A stretch of DNA of 64,000 bases from Erwinia phyllosphaerae (GTDB lineage: Bacteria > Pseudomonadota > Gammaproteobacteria > Enterobacterales > Enterobacteriaceae): positions 124,001 to 188,000 of the forward strand of contig NZ_JAHSPF010000006.1 of NCBI RefSeq assembly GCF_019132875.1, in the 5' to 3' direction. This document shows, piece by piece, positions 52,649-62,193 of this stretch. Positions within the stretch are counted from its first letter, which is position 1. Every line of letters starts with the position of its first letter. Made by a program: the position numbers and the translations under genes. The notes beneath the pieces are model-generated. The model saw nothing but the letters and a program-made list of their open reading frames with translations, was not told the DNA's origin and searched no databases.

Positions 52649-54574
52649 ATGTCCTCATCAGATATCAAGATCAAGGTACAAAACTTTGGTCGCTTTCTGA
52701 GCAACATGGTAATGCCAAATATCGGGGCTTTTATCGCCTGGGGTATTATCACGGCGCTGTTTATTCCAACCGGCTGGCTGCCAAACGAAACGATGGCCAA
52801 ACTGGTTGGCCCAATGATTACCTATCTGCTGCCGTTACTGATCGGCTATACGGGCGGACGCCTGGTTGGCGGCGATCGCGGTGGCGTGGTGGGTGCAATT
52901 ACCACGATGGGCGTAATCGTCGGCGCGGATATGCCGATGTTTCTTGGCTCAATGATTGCTGGTCCATTAGGCGGCTGGGCGATCAAGAAATTTGACCAGG
53001 CTATCGACGGTAAAATCAAAAGCGGCTTTGAGATGCTGGTTAACAACTTCTCTGCCGGTATTATCGGTATGCTGCTGGCGATTCTGGCTTTCCTGGCCAT
53101 CGGGCCGCTGGTAGAAGGTCTGTCGCATATTCTGGCCGCTGGCGTCAACCTGATGGTACAGCACAACCTGCTGCCGCTGACCTCCATCTTTGTTGAACCG
53201 GCAAAAATCCTGTTCCTGAATAACGCCATCAACCACGGCATCTTCTCGCCACTGGGTATTCAGCAGGCCAGCGAAGCCGGTAAATCAATTTTCTTCCTGA
53301 TTGAAGCTAACCCCGGCCCGGGTATGGGCGTGCTGATGGCTTACATGTTCTTTGGCCGCGGCAATGCTAAACAGTCCGCTGGCGGCGCAGCCATCATCCA
53401 CTTCCTGGGCGGGATTCACGAAATCTACTTCCCTTATGTGCTGATGAATCCACGTCTGATTATCGCCGTCATTCTGGGCGGTATGACCGGCGTCTTTACC
53501 CTGACGCTGCTGAACGGCGGTCTGGTTTCTCCGGCCTCGCCTGGTTCGATTCTGGCCGTGCTGGCTATGACGCCAAAAGGTACCTACTTCGCCAATATTG
53601 CCGCCATCGTGGCTGCTTTTGCGGTTTCCTTCGTGGTTTCCGCTGTGCTGCTGAAAACCAGCAAAGCGAAAGAAGAAGATGATATCGAGGCAGCAGCGCG
53701 CCGCGTGAGCGAGATGAAAGCGCAGTCTAAAGGCCAGACCGTTGCCGGTGCTACCAGCGGCGCGAACGGCGACCTGAGCCACGTACGTAAGATCATCGTT
53801 GCCTGCGATGCCGGCATGGGATCCAGTGCGATGGGCGCGGGCGTGCTGCGTAAAAAGGTCAATGACGCTGGCCTGAGCATGATTTCCGTTACCAATACCG
53901 CGATTAACAACCTGCCGGGCGATGTGGATCTGGTGATTACCCACCGCGATCTGACCGAACGCGCGATGCGCCAGGCACCGCATGCTCAGCATATTTCCCT
54001 GACCAATTTCCTGGACAGCGGCCTTTATACCGACCTGACTTCGCGCCTGGTCGAGGCAAACCGCAGCGCGGGCCATCGTGAAAAAGTGACGGCAGCGCTG
54101 AGCGACAGCTATGACGATGGTCAACAGCACCTGTTTAAGCTGGGCGCGGGCAACATTTTCCTTGGCAACCGCGCCGACAACAAAGAGCAGGCAATCCGCT
54201 TTGCCGGTGAGCAACTGGTGAAAGGCGGCTACGTGGAGCCGGAATATGTTGAAGCGATGCTGGATCGTGAAAAGCTGACGCCAACCTATCTGGGCGAATC
54301 TATTGCCGTACCGCACGGCACCATTGAAGCGAAAGATCGCGTGCTGAAAACCGGTATCGTGTTCTGTCAGTATCCGCAAGGCGTGCGCTTTGGTGAAGAA
54401 GATGACGAAATCGCTAAGCTGGTGATTGGTATTGCGGCGCGCAATAATGAGCATATCCAGGTGATTACCAGCCTGACCAATGCGCTGGATGACGACAGCG
54501 TCATCGCACGGCTCGCGACGACCACCAGCGTGCAGGAAGTGCTGGATCTGCTTTCAGGTAAACAGCCAGCGTAG
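52649..54574 (+). CDS. mtlA: MtlA, mannitol-specific PTS enzyme IICBA
   Basis: Started at the ATG at 52649 after AAGGGG; 641 residues, close to the E. coli 637. Order of domains: EIIC membrane domain (about 1-340) with GGIHEIYFPYVLMNP containing the mannitol-site Glu258; EIIB (about 375-470) with phospho-Cys386 in IVACDAGMGSS; EIIA (about 495-641) with phospho-His556 in IAVPHGT. It imports mannitol and phosphorylates it to mannitol-1-phosphate at the expense of HPr-phosphate. First gene of mtlADR. Confidence 0.97.
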   Translation: MSSSDIKIKVQNFGRFLSNMVMPNIGAFIAWGIITALFIPTGWLPNETMAKLVGPMITYLLPLLIGYTGGRLVGGDRGGVVGAITTMGVIVGADMPMFLGSMIAGPLGGWAIKKFDQAIDGKIKSGFEMLVNNFSAGIIGMLLAILAFLAIGPLVEGLSHILAAGVNLMVQHNLLPLTSIFVEPAKILFLNNAINHGIFSPLGIQQASEAGKSIFFLIEANPGPGMGVLMAYMFFGRGNAKQSAGGAAIIHFLGGIHEIYFPYVLMNPRLIIAVILGGMTGVFTLTLLNGGLVSPASPGSILAVLAMTPKGTYFANIAAIVAAFAVSFVVSAVLLKTSKAKEEDDIEAAARRVSEMKAQSKGQTVAGATSGANGDLSHVRKIIVACDAGMGSSAMGAGVLRKKVNDAGLSMISVTNTAINNLPGDVDLVITHRDLTERAMRQAPHAQHISLTNFLDSGLYTDLTSRLVEANRSAGHREKVTAALSDSYDDGQQHLFKLGAGNIFLGNRADNKEQAIRFAGEQLVKGGYVEPEYVEAMLDREKLTPTYLGESIAVPHGTIEAKDRVLKTGIVFCQYPQGVRFGEEDDEIAKLVIGIAARNNEHIQVITSLTNALDDDSVIARLATTTSVQEVLDLLSGKQPA

Positions 54575-54602
54575 TTCGCAACGGTTAACAAAATACCCCA
54601 GG

Positions 54603-54625
54603 GCCGGGCATGCCCGGCTCTTTTT
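54603..54625 (+). terminator. Internal terminator-like hairpin between mtlA and mtlD
   Basis: GCCGGG and CCCGGC flank a CATG loop, followed by TCTTTTT, 29 bp after the mtlA stop and 42 bp before mtlD. It probably reduces rather than blocks read-through, since mtlD has no obvious promoter of its own. Confidence 0.72.
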
Positions 54626-54666
54626 CGGGTCGGACTGTCCGGCCTTTCATCAATATGGGAAAAATT

Positions 54667-55818
54667 ATGAAAGCTCTTCATTTCGGTGCCGGTAATATCG
54701 GCCGTGGTTTTATTGGCAAGCTGCTGGCGGATGCCGGTGTGCAGCTCACTTTCGCGGACGTTAACCAGACGGTACTGGACGCGCTTAACGCCAGGCACGA
54801 ATATTCGGTACACGTTGTTGGGGAACAGGCGCAGGTCGACGTCGTTAAAGGCGTCAACGCCGTTAACAGCGCCAGCGACGAGATTATTCCGCTGATTGCC
54901 GAAGTGGATCTGGTTACCACGGCGGTCGGCCCGCAAATTCTGGAGCGTATCGCTGGCGGTATTGCCAGGGGGCTGATCCAGCGTAGCGAAAGCGGCAACG
55001 AGCGCCCGCTGAATATTATCGCCTGTGAAAACATGGTGCGCGGCACCACGCAGCTGAAAGGCCACGTGTTAAAGGCGCTGCCGGAACAGTATCATGCCTG
55101 GCTCGAAGCCAACGTTGGCTTTGTGGACTCCGCCGTAGACCGCATCGTGCCCCCTTCCGCCGCCGGAACAACCGACCCGCTGGAAGTAACGGTAGAAACG
55201 TTCAGCGAGTGGATCGTTGATAAAACCCAGTTTAAGGGCAATCTGCCTGCCATTCCGGGCATGGAACCAACCGATAACCTGATGGCTTTTGTCGAGCGCA
55301 AGCTGTTTACCCTGAACACCGGCCACGCGATTACCGCCTATCTTGGCCAGCTGGCCGGTCACGCCACCATTCGTGACGCGATTCTGGATGAGAAAGTCCG
55401 CGCGGTAGTAAAAGGCGCAATGGAAGAGAGCGGCGCGGTGCTGATTGCCCGTTACGGCTTTGAAGCGGATAAGCACGCGGCCTATATCCAGAAAATTTTG
55501 GGTCGTTTTGAAAACCCTTATTTGCAGGACGATGTGGAACGCGTGGGCCGCCAGCCGCTGCGTAAGCTGAGCGCGGGCGACCGCCTGATTAAACCAACGC
55601 TGGGTACGATAGAGTATCAGCTGCCGCATACGAATCTGGTCAAAGGTATTGCGGCGGCGCTGCACTATCACAGCGATCAGGATCCTCAGGCGCAGGAGCT
55701 GGCCGAACTGATTAACCGCCTGGGCGTGCAGGCCGCGCTGGCGCAGGTTTCCGGTCTGGAAGCCGACGGTGAAGTGGTCAGGGCAGCCGTTGCCGCCTGG
55801 CACGCCATGGCGAAATAA
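54667..55818 (+). CDS. mtlD: MtlD, mannitol-1-phosphate 5-dehydrogenase
   Basis: A 383-residue polyol dehydrogenase started at the ATG at 54667; the frame extends upstream but [17 protein letters not shown] is the conserved N-terminus and Rossmann glycine motif. The catalytic Lys lies in the [18 protein letters not shown] region around residue 215. It oxidises mannitol-1-phosphate to fructose-6-phosphate with NAD in the cytosol, feeding glycolysis. Length is one residue more than in E. coli. Confidence 0.96.
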   Translation: MKALHFGAGNIGRGFIGKLLADAGVQLTFADVNQTVLDALNARHEYSVHVVGEQAQVDVVKGVNAVNSASDEIIPLIAEVDLVTTAVGPQILERIAGGIARGLIQRSESGNERPLNIIACENMVRGTTQLKGHVLKALPEQYHAWLEANVGFVDSAVDRIVPPSAAGTTDPLEVTVETFSEWIVDKTQFKGNLPAIPGMEPTDNLMAFVERKLFTLNTGHAITAYLGQLAGHATIRDAILDEKVRAVVKGAMEESGAVLIARYGFEADKHAAYIQKILGRFENPYLQDDVERVGRQPLRKLSAGDRLIKPTLGTIEYQLPHTNLVKGIAAALHYHSDQDPQAQELAELINRLGVQAALAQVSGLEADGEVVRAAVAAWHAMAK

Positions 55819-55839
55819 AACGCGTTCAGGGATGGAAAC

Positions 55840-55860
55840 GGGCGCAATCACCTTGCGCCC
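55840..55860 (+). other. Intercistronic hairpin between mtlD and mtlR
   Basis: GGGCGCAA and TTGCGCCC flank a 5-nt loop in the 92-bp gap. No T-run follows. Confidence 0.7.
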
Positions 55861-55910
55861 GCAGGCGGAAACCGAAAAGGAGCACGGGCGCACCCCGCGC
55901 CAGGGTTAAG

Positions 55911-56450
55911 ATGATGCAGGCTCTTATGGAAAAACCACAGGCTTTCGAAAATCGGGTGCTGGAGCGCCTGAATGCCGAACGAACGGCCAGACGTTTTTTT
56001 GCTACGGCCGTCGAACTGCTGAGCGAAGCGATTGATATGCTGGTGGTACAGGTATTCCGTAAGGATGATTACGCGGTGAAATACGCGGTTGAGCCTTTGC
56101 TGCTGGGCAACGGCCCGCTTGGCGAACTTTCGGTCAGGCTTAAGCTGGTTTACGGTCTTGGCGTGATTGGTCGAGACGAATATGAAGATGCCGAACTGCT
56201 GCTGGCACTACGCGAAGCGCTGTTCGATGAGGGTAGCGAATACCGATTTACGGATGATGAACTGCTTGGCCCCTTTGGCGAACTACACTGCGTGGTATCT
56301 TTGCCTCCCGGCCCGGACGTCAACAGTGCCGATGAAGAGCTGCGCGCTATGCTGCAACAGCGCTATCAGCAGATGGTGCGTTCCACGCTGGTCCTGTCGC
56401 TGACGGAACTGATTTCCCGCCTTGGTGCTCGCCAGGCTTTTAAAAAGTAG
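55911..56450 (+). CDS. mtlR: MtlR, mannitol operon repressor
   Basis: A 179-residue MtlR-family protein. The core (QAFENRVLERLNAERTARRF, DDYAVKYAVEPLL, VRLKLVYGLGVI, FGELHCVVSLPP) follows E. coli MtlR closely, but the N-terminus is about 16 residues shorter; a start further upstream was not found in frame. MtlR represses mtlADR, although how it contacts DNA is unsettled because no classical DNA-binding motif is present. AGGG precedes the two adjacent ATG codons. Confidence 0.93.
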   Translation: MMQALMEKPQAFENRVLERLNAERTARRFFATAVELLSEAIDMLVVQVFRKDDYAVKYAVEPLLLGNGPLGELSVRLKLVYGLGVIGRDEYEDAELLLALREALFDEGSEYRFTDDELLGPFGELHCVVSLPPGPDVNSADEELRAMLQQRYQQMVRSTLVLSLTELISRLGARQAFKK

Positions 56451-56521
56451 CGGGCGCTTCCTGCGCTGAATGACGCTTTCGTGTATCCTTGCCTCAATGA
56501 ATCACTCAATGGTTAATGACA

Positions 56522-56884
56522 ATGAAAGAACAAATCCAGGCAGAAATTAAAACGCTCAGCGACAAGCTGGATGCCTTGACGCGTAAAGAACCGCTGCTGC
56601 TGGAATCCGGCGATGCGGAAAAGCTGGGCGAGCTGATGAAGGAAAAAGAGAAGCTGGTGGTTGAGCTGGAACGCCTGCGCGGCGTTCGCGAGCAGAAGCT
56701 CAGCAAAGAGGCGCAGAAGCTAAAACAGCTGCCTTTCAGCCGCGCCATCACTAAAAAAGAGCAGGCCAACATGGGTGCGCTGAAGAAAAGCGTGCGCGGT
56801 ATCGTGGTCGTACATCCGATGACCGCGCTGGGCCGCGAGATGGGACTACAGGAAGTGACTGGCTTCGCCAGAACCACGTTTTAA
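56522..56884 (+). CDS. yibL: YibL, ribosome-associated protein
   Basis: Started at the second ATG (56522) to match the 120-residue E. coli YibL; the ATG at 56516 adds two residues. The N-terminal half is a charged coiled coil ([20 protein letters not shown]); the C-terminal half has the conserved [19 protein letters not shown] and [18 protein letters not shown]. coli YibL co-purifies with ribosomes but its job is unknown. It follows mtlR as in E. coli and has a strong terminator. Confidence 0.93.
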   Translation: MKEQIQAEIKTLSDKLDALTRKEPLLLESGDAEKLGELMKEKEKLVVELERLRGVREQKLSKEAQKLKQLPFSRAITKKEQANMGALKKSVRGIVVVHPMTALGREMGLQEVTGFARTTF

Positions 56885-56894
56885 GCCCGCTAAG

Positions 56895-56927
56895 GCAGGC
56901 ACAGAAAACGCTTCCGTGCCTGCTTTT
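56895..56927 (+). terminator. Terminator of yibL
   Basis: GCAGGCAC and GTGCCTGC flank a 13-nt loop and run into TTTT, 10 bp past the yibL stop. Confidence 0.9.
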
Positions 56928-56941
56928 AAAAATTACCGAAT

Positions 56942-57170
56942 AAAGCCGTTGCAAATAGCGCCGGGCAGAGCCGTTTCAACATTACCGGCCGAAGCCGTTG
57001 CAAAGGGCACCGGGCAGAGCCGTTTCAACATTACCGGCCGAAGCCGTTGCAAATAGCGCCGGGCAGAGCCGTTTCAATATTACCGGCCGAAGCCGTTGCA
57101 AATAGCGCCGGGCGGAGCCGTTTCAACATTACCGGCCGAAGCCGTTGCAAATAGCGCCGGTTAAAGCCAC
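56942..57170. repeat. 49-bp tandem repeat array 3' of the autotransporter gene
   Basis: Four full copies start at 56942, 56991, 57040 and 57089, with a fifth partial copy from 57138. Copies differ at only one to five positions. Each unit is itself two diverged ~24-bp halves, both built on AGCCGTT-N-CAA and ending near CCGG. At each junction (56986, 57035, 57084, 57133) the minus strand reads CGGC-TTCG-GCCG, a C(UUCG)G hairpin. The period is not a multiple of three and every frame has stops, so it is non-coding. It lies between the yibL terminator and the autotransporter stop. Confidence 0.95.
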
Positions 57171-57171
57171 C

Positions 57172-59631
57172 TCAAAACCGCCAGCTCGCGCCTGCCGTGA
57201 CGTTCCACGGCGACTCAACGTGTTTTCCCTTCATGTAGCCAGCACCAACGTGCGTGGAGAACGTGGGGCTTAGCTGCGCCCGAATGCCCGCCTGATAATG
57301 CCCCCGCCTGCCGCTCAGGTCATTTTTAAACCAGTCGTGATTTACTTTCACCCGATTTTTCCTGATGTTTTCCTGTTCCAGACTGATGCTGGCCCACGGG
57401 CGCAGCTCCGCCTGACTAACCTTAACCGCGTATTCTGCCCGGATGCCTGCCGCCGTCAGCAGTGAACGCTGCGGTCCAATATGGGCTTTCATACCGTTAT
57501 TTAAGGTCAGGTGACTGCTTTTTCCGGTAAATCCGGTTAGCGACACAAAAGGCGTAACGGTTGCTGCCCCCAGGCGAAACGCTTTTCCCGCGTTAACATT
57601 ACTCCCCACGCCCAGAGTATTAAAACGGCCATTCGCCGCGCCCCCGCCGGTCATCCTGCCGTGAACGTCGTGTACAAAGCGGTTAAGCTTCAGCGTGCCG
57701 TCCAGCCAGTAGCCGCTATCGTGCTGCCACAGGCCATACCCTCCCCCTGACCAGCTTTCTATATCGGCCTTGCCGAGCCCTTTACCGCGGAAACCCATAT
57801 CGCTGTGGCTGTAGCTGAAGAACACGCCCTGTACGGCCAGGCTTTCTTCATTACGCTGCGCGCGATCGGCACCAATGGTCAGCGCGTTAACCTTCATTCG
57901 ATAACTGGCGCCCGCTTCGTTACTGACGTTCAGCCGACTATCGCGGAATGTTCCCCAAACGTTGCGTTCGTGGTTGCGGAACGCCATACCAGCCAGACGC
58001 TCGCTAAGGATTTCCAGTTCCTGTCTGAAAATTAAAGGATCGGCCGTGGCCACCGAGAGCACGGCGGCGGTTGCAGGCGTGATGGAATAGTCAATGGCGG
58101 GCGCAGGCACCGGCGTAACATCTGTCGGCGTATCGGTGCCGTTATCTGTGTCGATATCTGCGTCAGTATCTGTATCGGTTGGGCCATCCGTTTCCTCAGC
58201 GTCGGCCTGGGGATTATCCTGCGGCTCGTCCGGATTGGTCTGAGGTTCATCTGGTTTGGGCTGAGGATTGTCGGGTTCGATTGCTGGCTGTTCGGGTTCA
58301 GTCCCTGGTTCGTCTGGTTCAGGCTGCGGATCGTCCGGCTCGCTATTGTCATCCGGCAGCGGTGCCGGTTCAACGCGCTGCGGCGTTAAGGACCAGCCTC
58401 CCTGCCCGTCGGCTATCAGATAATATTGATAAGTTCCCAGATCCACTACGTTGCCGCTATTCGCCAGGGTAAAAGAAGCGTCACCCTTCCCGATCTGGAT
58501 AATTTGCAGGCTCTCTTCGCGTTCAGGGCTGGTGCCCTTGTCTTCAACATAGACAGCAAAATTGCCGGTCGCGCTGCCTGTTACGCTAAGGAAATCCCCT
58601 TTCAGCTGATTGAGCATAGTATTCATGTAAAAAGAACCGCTACCGGCAAGGCTCTTCATCGTTAACGTGGAATAGCCCACTTTGTCGTAATTAATCGTGC
58701 CGCCAGCCAGCGTCACGTCGCCCAGCGAAAAATGGTAGGAACCAGATTGAGATTCGTTAGTTGCCAGCCAAATATAGCCAGAGCCGGAAACGGTATAAAC
58801 AGCGTTTCCCGTGTCTGAACCAACATTAATACACAGTCGCCCACCATCGTTTATCGCAATATTTCCCCGCAGCGAAGAAAGAATACTCCAGTCGAAATAA
58901 TTAGGCGCAACGTTCAAAGAGCCGTTGATGGTGGCATCGGTAATAGTACCGGAATTAAGGTTCCCATAACCGTTTTTATTAATAGTGAGATTTTGCGACC
59001 AGGCCTGCGTTTTGCCGCCCAAAATATAGAGATCCTTATTAATCACGGTATCAATATCCGTACCCGCGATATTAACAAAGTTACCGCTATTCAGCGTCGT
59101 GCCGACCATTTTTCCGGTTTTTAACCAGACGTAACCAGAATTAATCCGGGTATTATTCATCACGGCGCTGGAACCTTCCAGGAAAACATAATTCCTTGGT
59201 TCTATTTCAATGGTCCAGTTATTGGTCTGCGCATAGTCATTAACAGTGGCGGTTGCACCCGTAGCTATAAAAGCATTATCAGAGACGGCGATAGCGCCAG
59301 CCTGACCGCCCACCGTAAAGATTCCGCCTGAATTTACGGTGGTATTACTATCTCGCCCGCCCTGATTGAGTAAAGTGCCGCCAGAATTAATCACCGAACT
59401 TTCCGTTATACCGCCAGGGTTGAGGATCTGTACGCCACCGGAGTTGATAGTCGTGTCGGTTGCCGTACCGTAAACCTGCTGTGTGTTACTGCTACCGCTA
59501 TCATCAAGCGTCTCGCCCGCTACCGAACGACCGGCAGCAACTTCTTCAGTGAACGCGAGTGCCACATCGGGCAGCATAAAAGGGATAAGCGAAGCCGCTA
59601 TACTTGTTAGTATCGATCCTGCTGTTTTCAT
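57172..59631 (-). CDS. Autotransporter adhesin (AIDA-repeat/pertactin-like passenger)
   Basis: An 819-residue type Va autotransporter. Signal peptide about 1-27; residues 50-260 hold AIDA-type hemagglutinin repeats with recurring TTINSGG, SVINSGG and TTVNSGG; residues 300-415 resemble a pertactin-like passenger end (GNFAVYVEDKGTSP to YYLIADGQGGWSL). A Pro/Glu/Asp-rich linker (about 420-515) has PEPDEP and NPDEPQ motifs and then a Thr/Asp-rich run. The beta-barrel (about 555-819) ends in ...AGASWRF, the usual terminal Phe. It is a single gene, probably an adhesin or biofilm factor. The repeat array follows its stop directly. Confidence 0.9.
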   Translation of the reverse strand: MKTAGSILTSIAASLIPFMLPDVALAFTEEVAAGRSVAGETLDDSGSSNTQQVYGTATDTTINSGGVQILNPGGITESSVINSGGTLLNQGGRDSNTTVNSGGIFTVGGQAGAIAVSDNAFIATGATATVNDYAQTNNWTIEIEPRNYVFLEGSSAVMNNTRINSGYVWLKTGKMVGTTLNSGNFVNIAGTDIDTVINKDLYILGGKTQAWSQNLTINKNGYGNLNSGTITDATINGSLNVAPNYFDWSILSSLRGNIAINDGGRLCINVGSDTGNAVYTVSGSGYIWLATNESQSGSYHFSLGDVTLAGGTINYDKVGYSTLTMKSLAGSGSFYMNTMLNQLKGDFLSVTGSATGNFAVYVEDKGTSPEREESLQIIQIGKGDASFTLANSGNVVDLGTYQYYLIADGQGGWSLTPQRVEPAPLPDDNSEPDDPQPEPDEPGTEPEQPAIEPDNPQPKPDEPQTNPDEPQDNPQADAEETDGPTDTDTDADIDTDNGTDTPTDVTPVPAPAIDYSITPATAAVLSVATADPLIFRQELEILSERLAGMAFRNHERNVWGTFRDSRLNVSNEAGASYRMKVNALTIGADRAQRNEESLAVQGVFFSYSHSDMGFRGKGLGKADIESWSGGGYGLWQHDSGYWLDGTLKLNRFVHDVHGRMTGGGAANGRFNTLGVGSNVNAGKAFRLGAATVTPFVSLTGFTGKSSHLTLNNGMKAHIGPQRSLLTAAGIRAEYAVKVSQAELRPWASISLEQENIRKNRVKVNHDWFKNDLSGRRGHYQAGIRAQLSPTFSTHVGAGYMKGKHVESPWNVTAGASWRF

Positions 59632-60127
59632 GAATTGCTGTCATCCATTAGAAATAAATTAATGAGGCAACCGATAGGGATTAATGCCATACCGCCATCT
59701 GCCCGCACTTTTAACAGAAATAAATTACCATTCCTTTTCATTTTAATAACACATTTAAAGGTTTTACCAATTATTTTTTATCACCTCCTTTTAAAGTATA
59801 TTTTACATTGCCATTAACAATCACAACACAACTGTTATTAACAATTATTTCCTGAACTCACTTAATAATAAAAAATAACATTTTAAAAGCCCCTCTGTTA
59901 CACTCGTTGATATAGCATAGCGGGGTAAAATAATTTGGCGAGAAAAAGAAAGTTTTTTGCCTTTAGTTAAGACGTTTTATCTTGAAGAGTGGCGTGATGG
60001 CGTAGAAAAGACGGGAGGGTATTAGAATTTTTTTAGCAAAAAATTCACATAAAACGGCCGATAAAATACGCCGCACCTTACTCAGTCAATAACACAACCT
60101 TTCGGGCGCGGCGGACGGGACAAGCGA
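59632..60127. other. AT-rich region upstream of the autotransporter, no gene seen
   Basis: About 500 bp, strongly AT-rich, expected to carry the autotransporter promoter on the minus strand. Two direct copies of ATTAACAAT (59813 and 59837, 24 bp apart) were noticed. No clear terminator was seen for the ABC operon that ends at 60128. Confidence 0.5.
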
Positions 60128-61189
60128 TTATTTTTTAGCGTACTTAGCGCTAAGCGTGGCGAACCACGGCGCCACGAAATCCTGTGACTCCCCCCAACCC
60201 GGAATAATACGGTTCAGAGTAGCGACATTAACGGCCTGGCCTTCCAGCTGTGACTGGGCGATTGCAGAGGCTTTAAACTGGTAGGTTGCCGGCGTCGCTT
60301 CCCCTGCCAGCTTCTTCGCGACCAGGCGCATATTTATCGCGCCAATCAGCTTGCTGTCTACCGCCACGGTCTGCTTCCACGGGCTGTTTTTTTCACGCAT
60401 CAGCTGCAAATCCTGATTGGACGCATCAATGCTGTAGAGTTTTATTTCGGTGCGCCCGTTTTCCTGCAGTGCCTTATAAGCTCCCTGAGCAAAAGCATCC
60501 CATGAGGCCCAGATGGCATCGATTTTCCCTTTTGGGTATTTGGCAAGAATAGCGCCGATTTTATTGGCGGTATCACCCTGTACGTCAGAAGAAACCGCGC
60601 CGATAGATTCCAGTTGATGAATGCCCGGATTCGCTTTCAGAACTTTTTCGTAAACTACCTGGCGACGCTCCATTGCCGGAAAACCTGCTACCCACAGCTT
60701 GACGATATTGGCTTTGCCGCCGGTATCCTTAATCAGCTTGTCGAGAGAAAGCTGCGCGAGGGAAGCATCATCCTGCGCGGTAACGGTAACGCCTTCCACA
60801 GGCTGGTTCACTGGCGTATCAAAGACCGACACTTTTATCCCGGCGTCGGCAATACGTTTTACCAGCGCCGTTGAGTAAGGATCTTTTCCGTGGGAAAGAA
60901 TAATGCCGTCATATTTCTGGCTGATTGCCTGGTTAACAAAATCCTGAAAACGCGCGTCGTCGCCGTTGCTCAGAAAAGTACTGACCTTAAAACCCAGCTG
61001 GCGTCCCTGCTGGATAGCGCCCGCAACAAACTGCGTCGTGTTATCGTCGGAACCCAAATTGCGGATTACCGCAATGCGGACTGGCCCCTGATGGCTGGTA
61101 AACGCGGCAGAAATATCGGCAGGTGCGGCAAAGGTCGGCAGCGCCGTTAACAGGCTTACGGCCAGCAGTGATACGTTAAGTTTTTTCAT
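60128..61189 (-). CDS. Sugar ABC transporter substrate-binding protein
   Basis: A 353-residue periplasmic protein with signal peptide (about residues 1-21, ending TFA). It belongs to the type 1 periplasmic-binding (ribose/galactose, RbsB-like) fold: VRIAVIRNLGSDDNTTQFVAG at the start, DGIILSHGKD and IDAIWASWDAFAQGA in the two lobes, with Trp and Asp residues suited to bind a sugar. The ligand is not identifiable. It is the last gene of the operon, 8 bp after the permease gene. Confidence 0.88.
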   Translation of the reverse strand: MKKLNVSLLAVSLLTALPTFAAPADISAAFTSHQGPVRIAVIRNLGSDDNTTQFVAGAIQQGRQLGFKVSTFLSNGDDARFQDFVNQAISQKYDGIILSHGKDPYSTALVKRIADAGIKVSVFDTPVNQPVEGVTVTAQDDASLAQLSLDKLIKDTGGKANIVKLWVAGFPAMERRQVVYEKVLKANPGIHQLESIGAVSSDVQGDTANKIGAILAKYPKGKIDAIWASWDAFAQGAYKALQENGRTEIKLYSIDASNQDLQLMREKNSPWKQTVAVDSKLIGAINMRLVAKKLAGEATPATYQFKASAIAQSQLEGQAVNVATLNRIIPGWGESQDFVAPWFATLSAKYAKK

Positions 61190-61197
61190 TGTTGTCC

Positions 61198-62193
61198 CTA
61201 CGCCTGACGGCGCTGAATGTAGGTAATTGCCAGTGCCACAGCCAGCACCAGACCTTTGATAATATCCATGGCGTAATAAGGCACGGAAAGCATGACCAGC
61301 CCGTTTTGTAATACGCCAAGGATCACCGCGCCAAGCAGCGTGCCCAGCGCGTTAGGCTTCCCGGAGCCGGCCAGAGAGAGACCAATCCAGGCCGCCGCGA
61401 CCGCATCCATCAAATAACCGCTGCCCGCGTTAACCTGCGAGGAACCAATACGGGAAGCCAGCAGTATGCCGCCCAGTCCGGCCAGCAAGGAGGCCAGCAC
61501 GTAAGCCAGCACGCGATAGCGATGAGTACGAATACCGGAAAGGCGGGCCGCCTCCGGGTTGCCGCCAATCGCATACATACGGCGGCCATGCTTGGTTAGC
61601 GACAGCCCGAGCTGCGCCACAACCGTGACCACCACCATCACGATAACAATGGTCGGCACCTGGCCCAGCAGCGAAAAATTAGCGGGGATTGCGCCTTCCG
61701 CCATATCTCCATTCGGCATCACCATATTTTCAGTAATGGAGCCGCCAAAGCTGTAGGTCATCGCCACGCCCTGCACGATAAACAAGCTGGCCAGCGTGGC
61801 TAACATATCGGGAATTTTCAGGACGACGATCAGAAAGGCGTTAAACAAACCAACCAGCGTACACAGCAGCAGGGTGAGCGCAATCGCCTCGGCCGAACCA
61901 AAGCCGTACCAGACGAATAGCGAGATAACCAGCGAGTTGGCCAGCGATGCCGTAGAGCCGACGGAGAGATCGAAACCGCCGATAGTTAACGAAATCGACA
62001 CGCCGGTCGCGATGACCGTGACGATAGCGATGGCGCGCAAAATATTGATAATGTTGGTTGGTTCCAGAAAACTGTCCGAAGCCAGGCCAAAAGCGGCGAT
62101 CAGGATCGCCACCGTCAGCAGCATTCCCCATTTATAAAGAAATTCAAACAGCTGATGTCGCGTCGCCTTCAGGGTTAGTTCTTTGCTGCTCAC
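61198..62193 (-). CDS. Sugar ABC transporter permease (RbsC-like)
   Basis: A 331-residue inner-membrane protein with about ten hydrophobic segments. The family motifs are GGFDLSVGSTASL near residue 73, the YAIGGNPEAARLSGI coupling segment near residue 212, and a C-terminal basic tail YIQRRQA. One copy serves as a homodimeric channel in CUT2 importers. Its start overlaps the ATPase gene stop by 4 bp. Confidence 0.9.
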   Translation of the reverse strand: MSSKELTLKATRHQLFEFLYKWGMLLTVAILIAAFGLASDSFLEPTNIINILRAIAIVTVIATGVSISLTIGGFDLSVGSTASLANSLVISLFVWYGFGSAEAIALTLLLCTLVGLFNAFLIVVLKIPDMLATLASLFIVQGVAMTYSFGGSITENMVMPNGDMAEGAIPANFSLLGQVPTIVIVMVVVTVVAQLGLSLTKHGRRMYAIGGNPEAARLSGIRTHRYRVLAYVLASLLAGLGGILLASRIGSSQVNAGSGYLMDAVAAAWIGLSLAGSGKPNALGTLLGAVILGVLQNGLVMLSVPYYAMDIIKGLVLAVALAITYIQRRQA

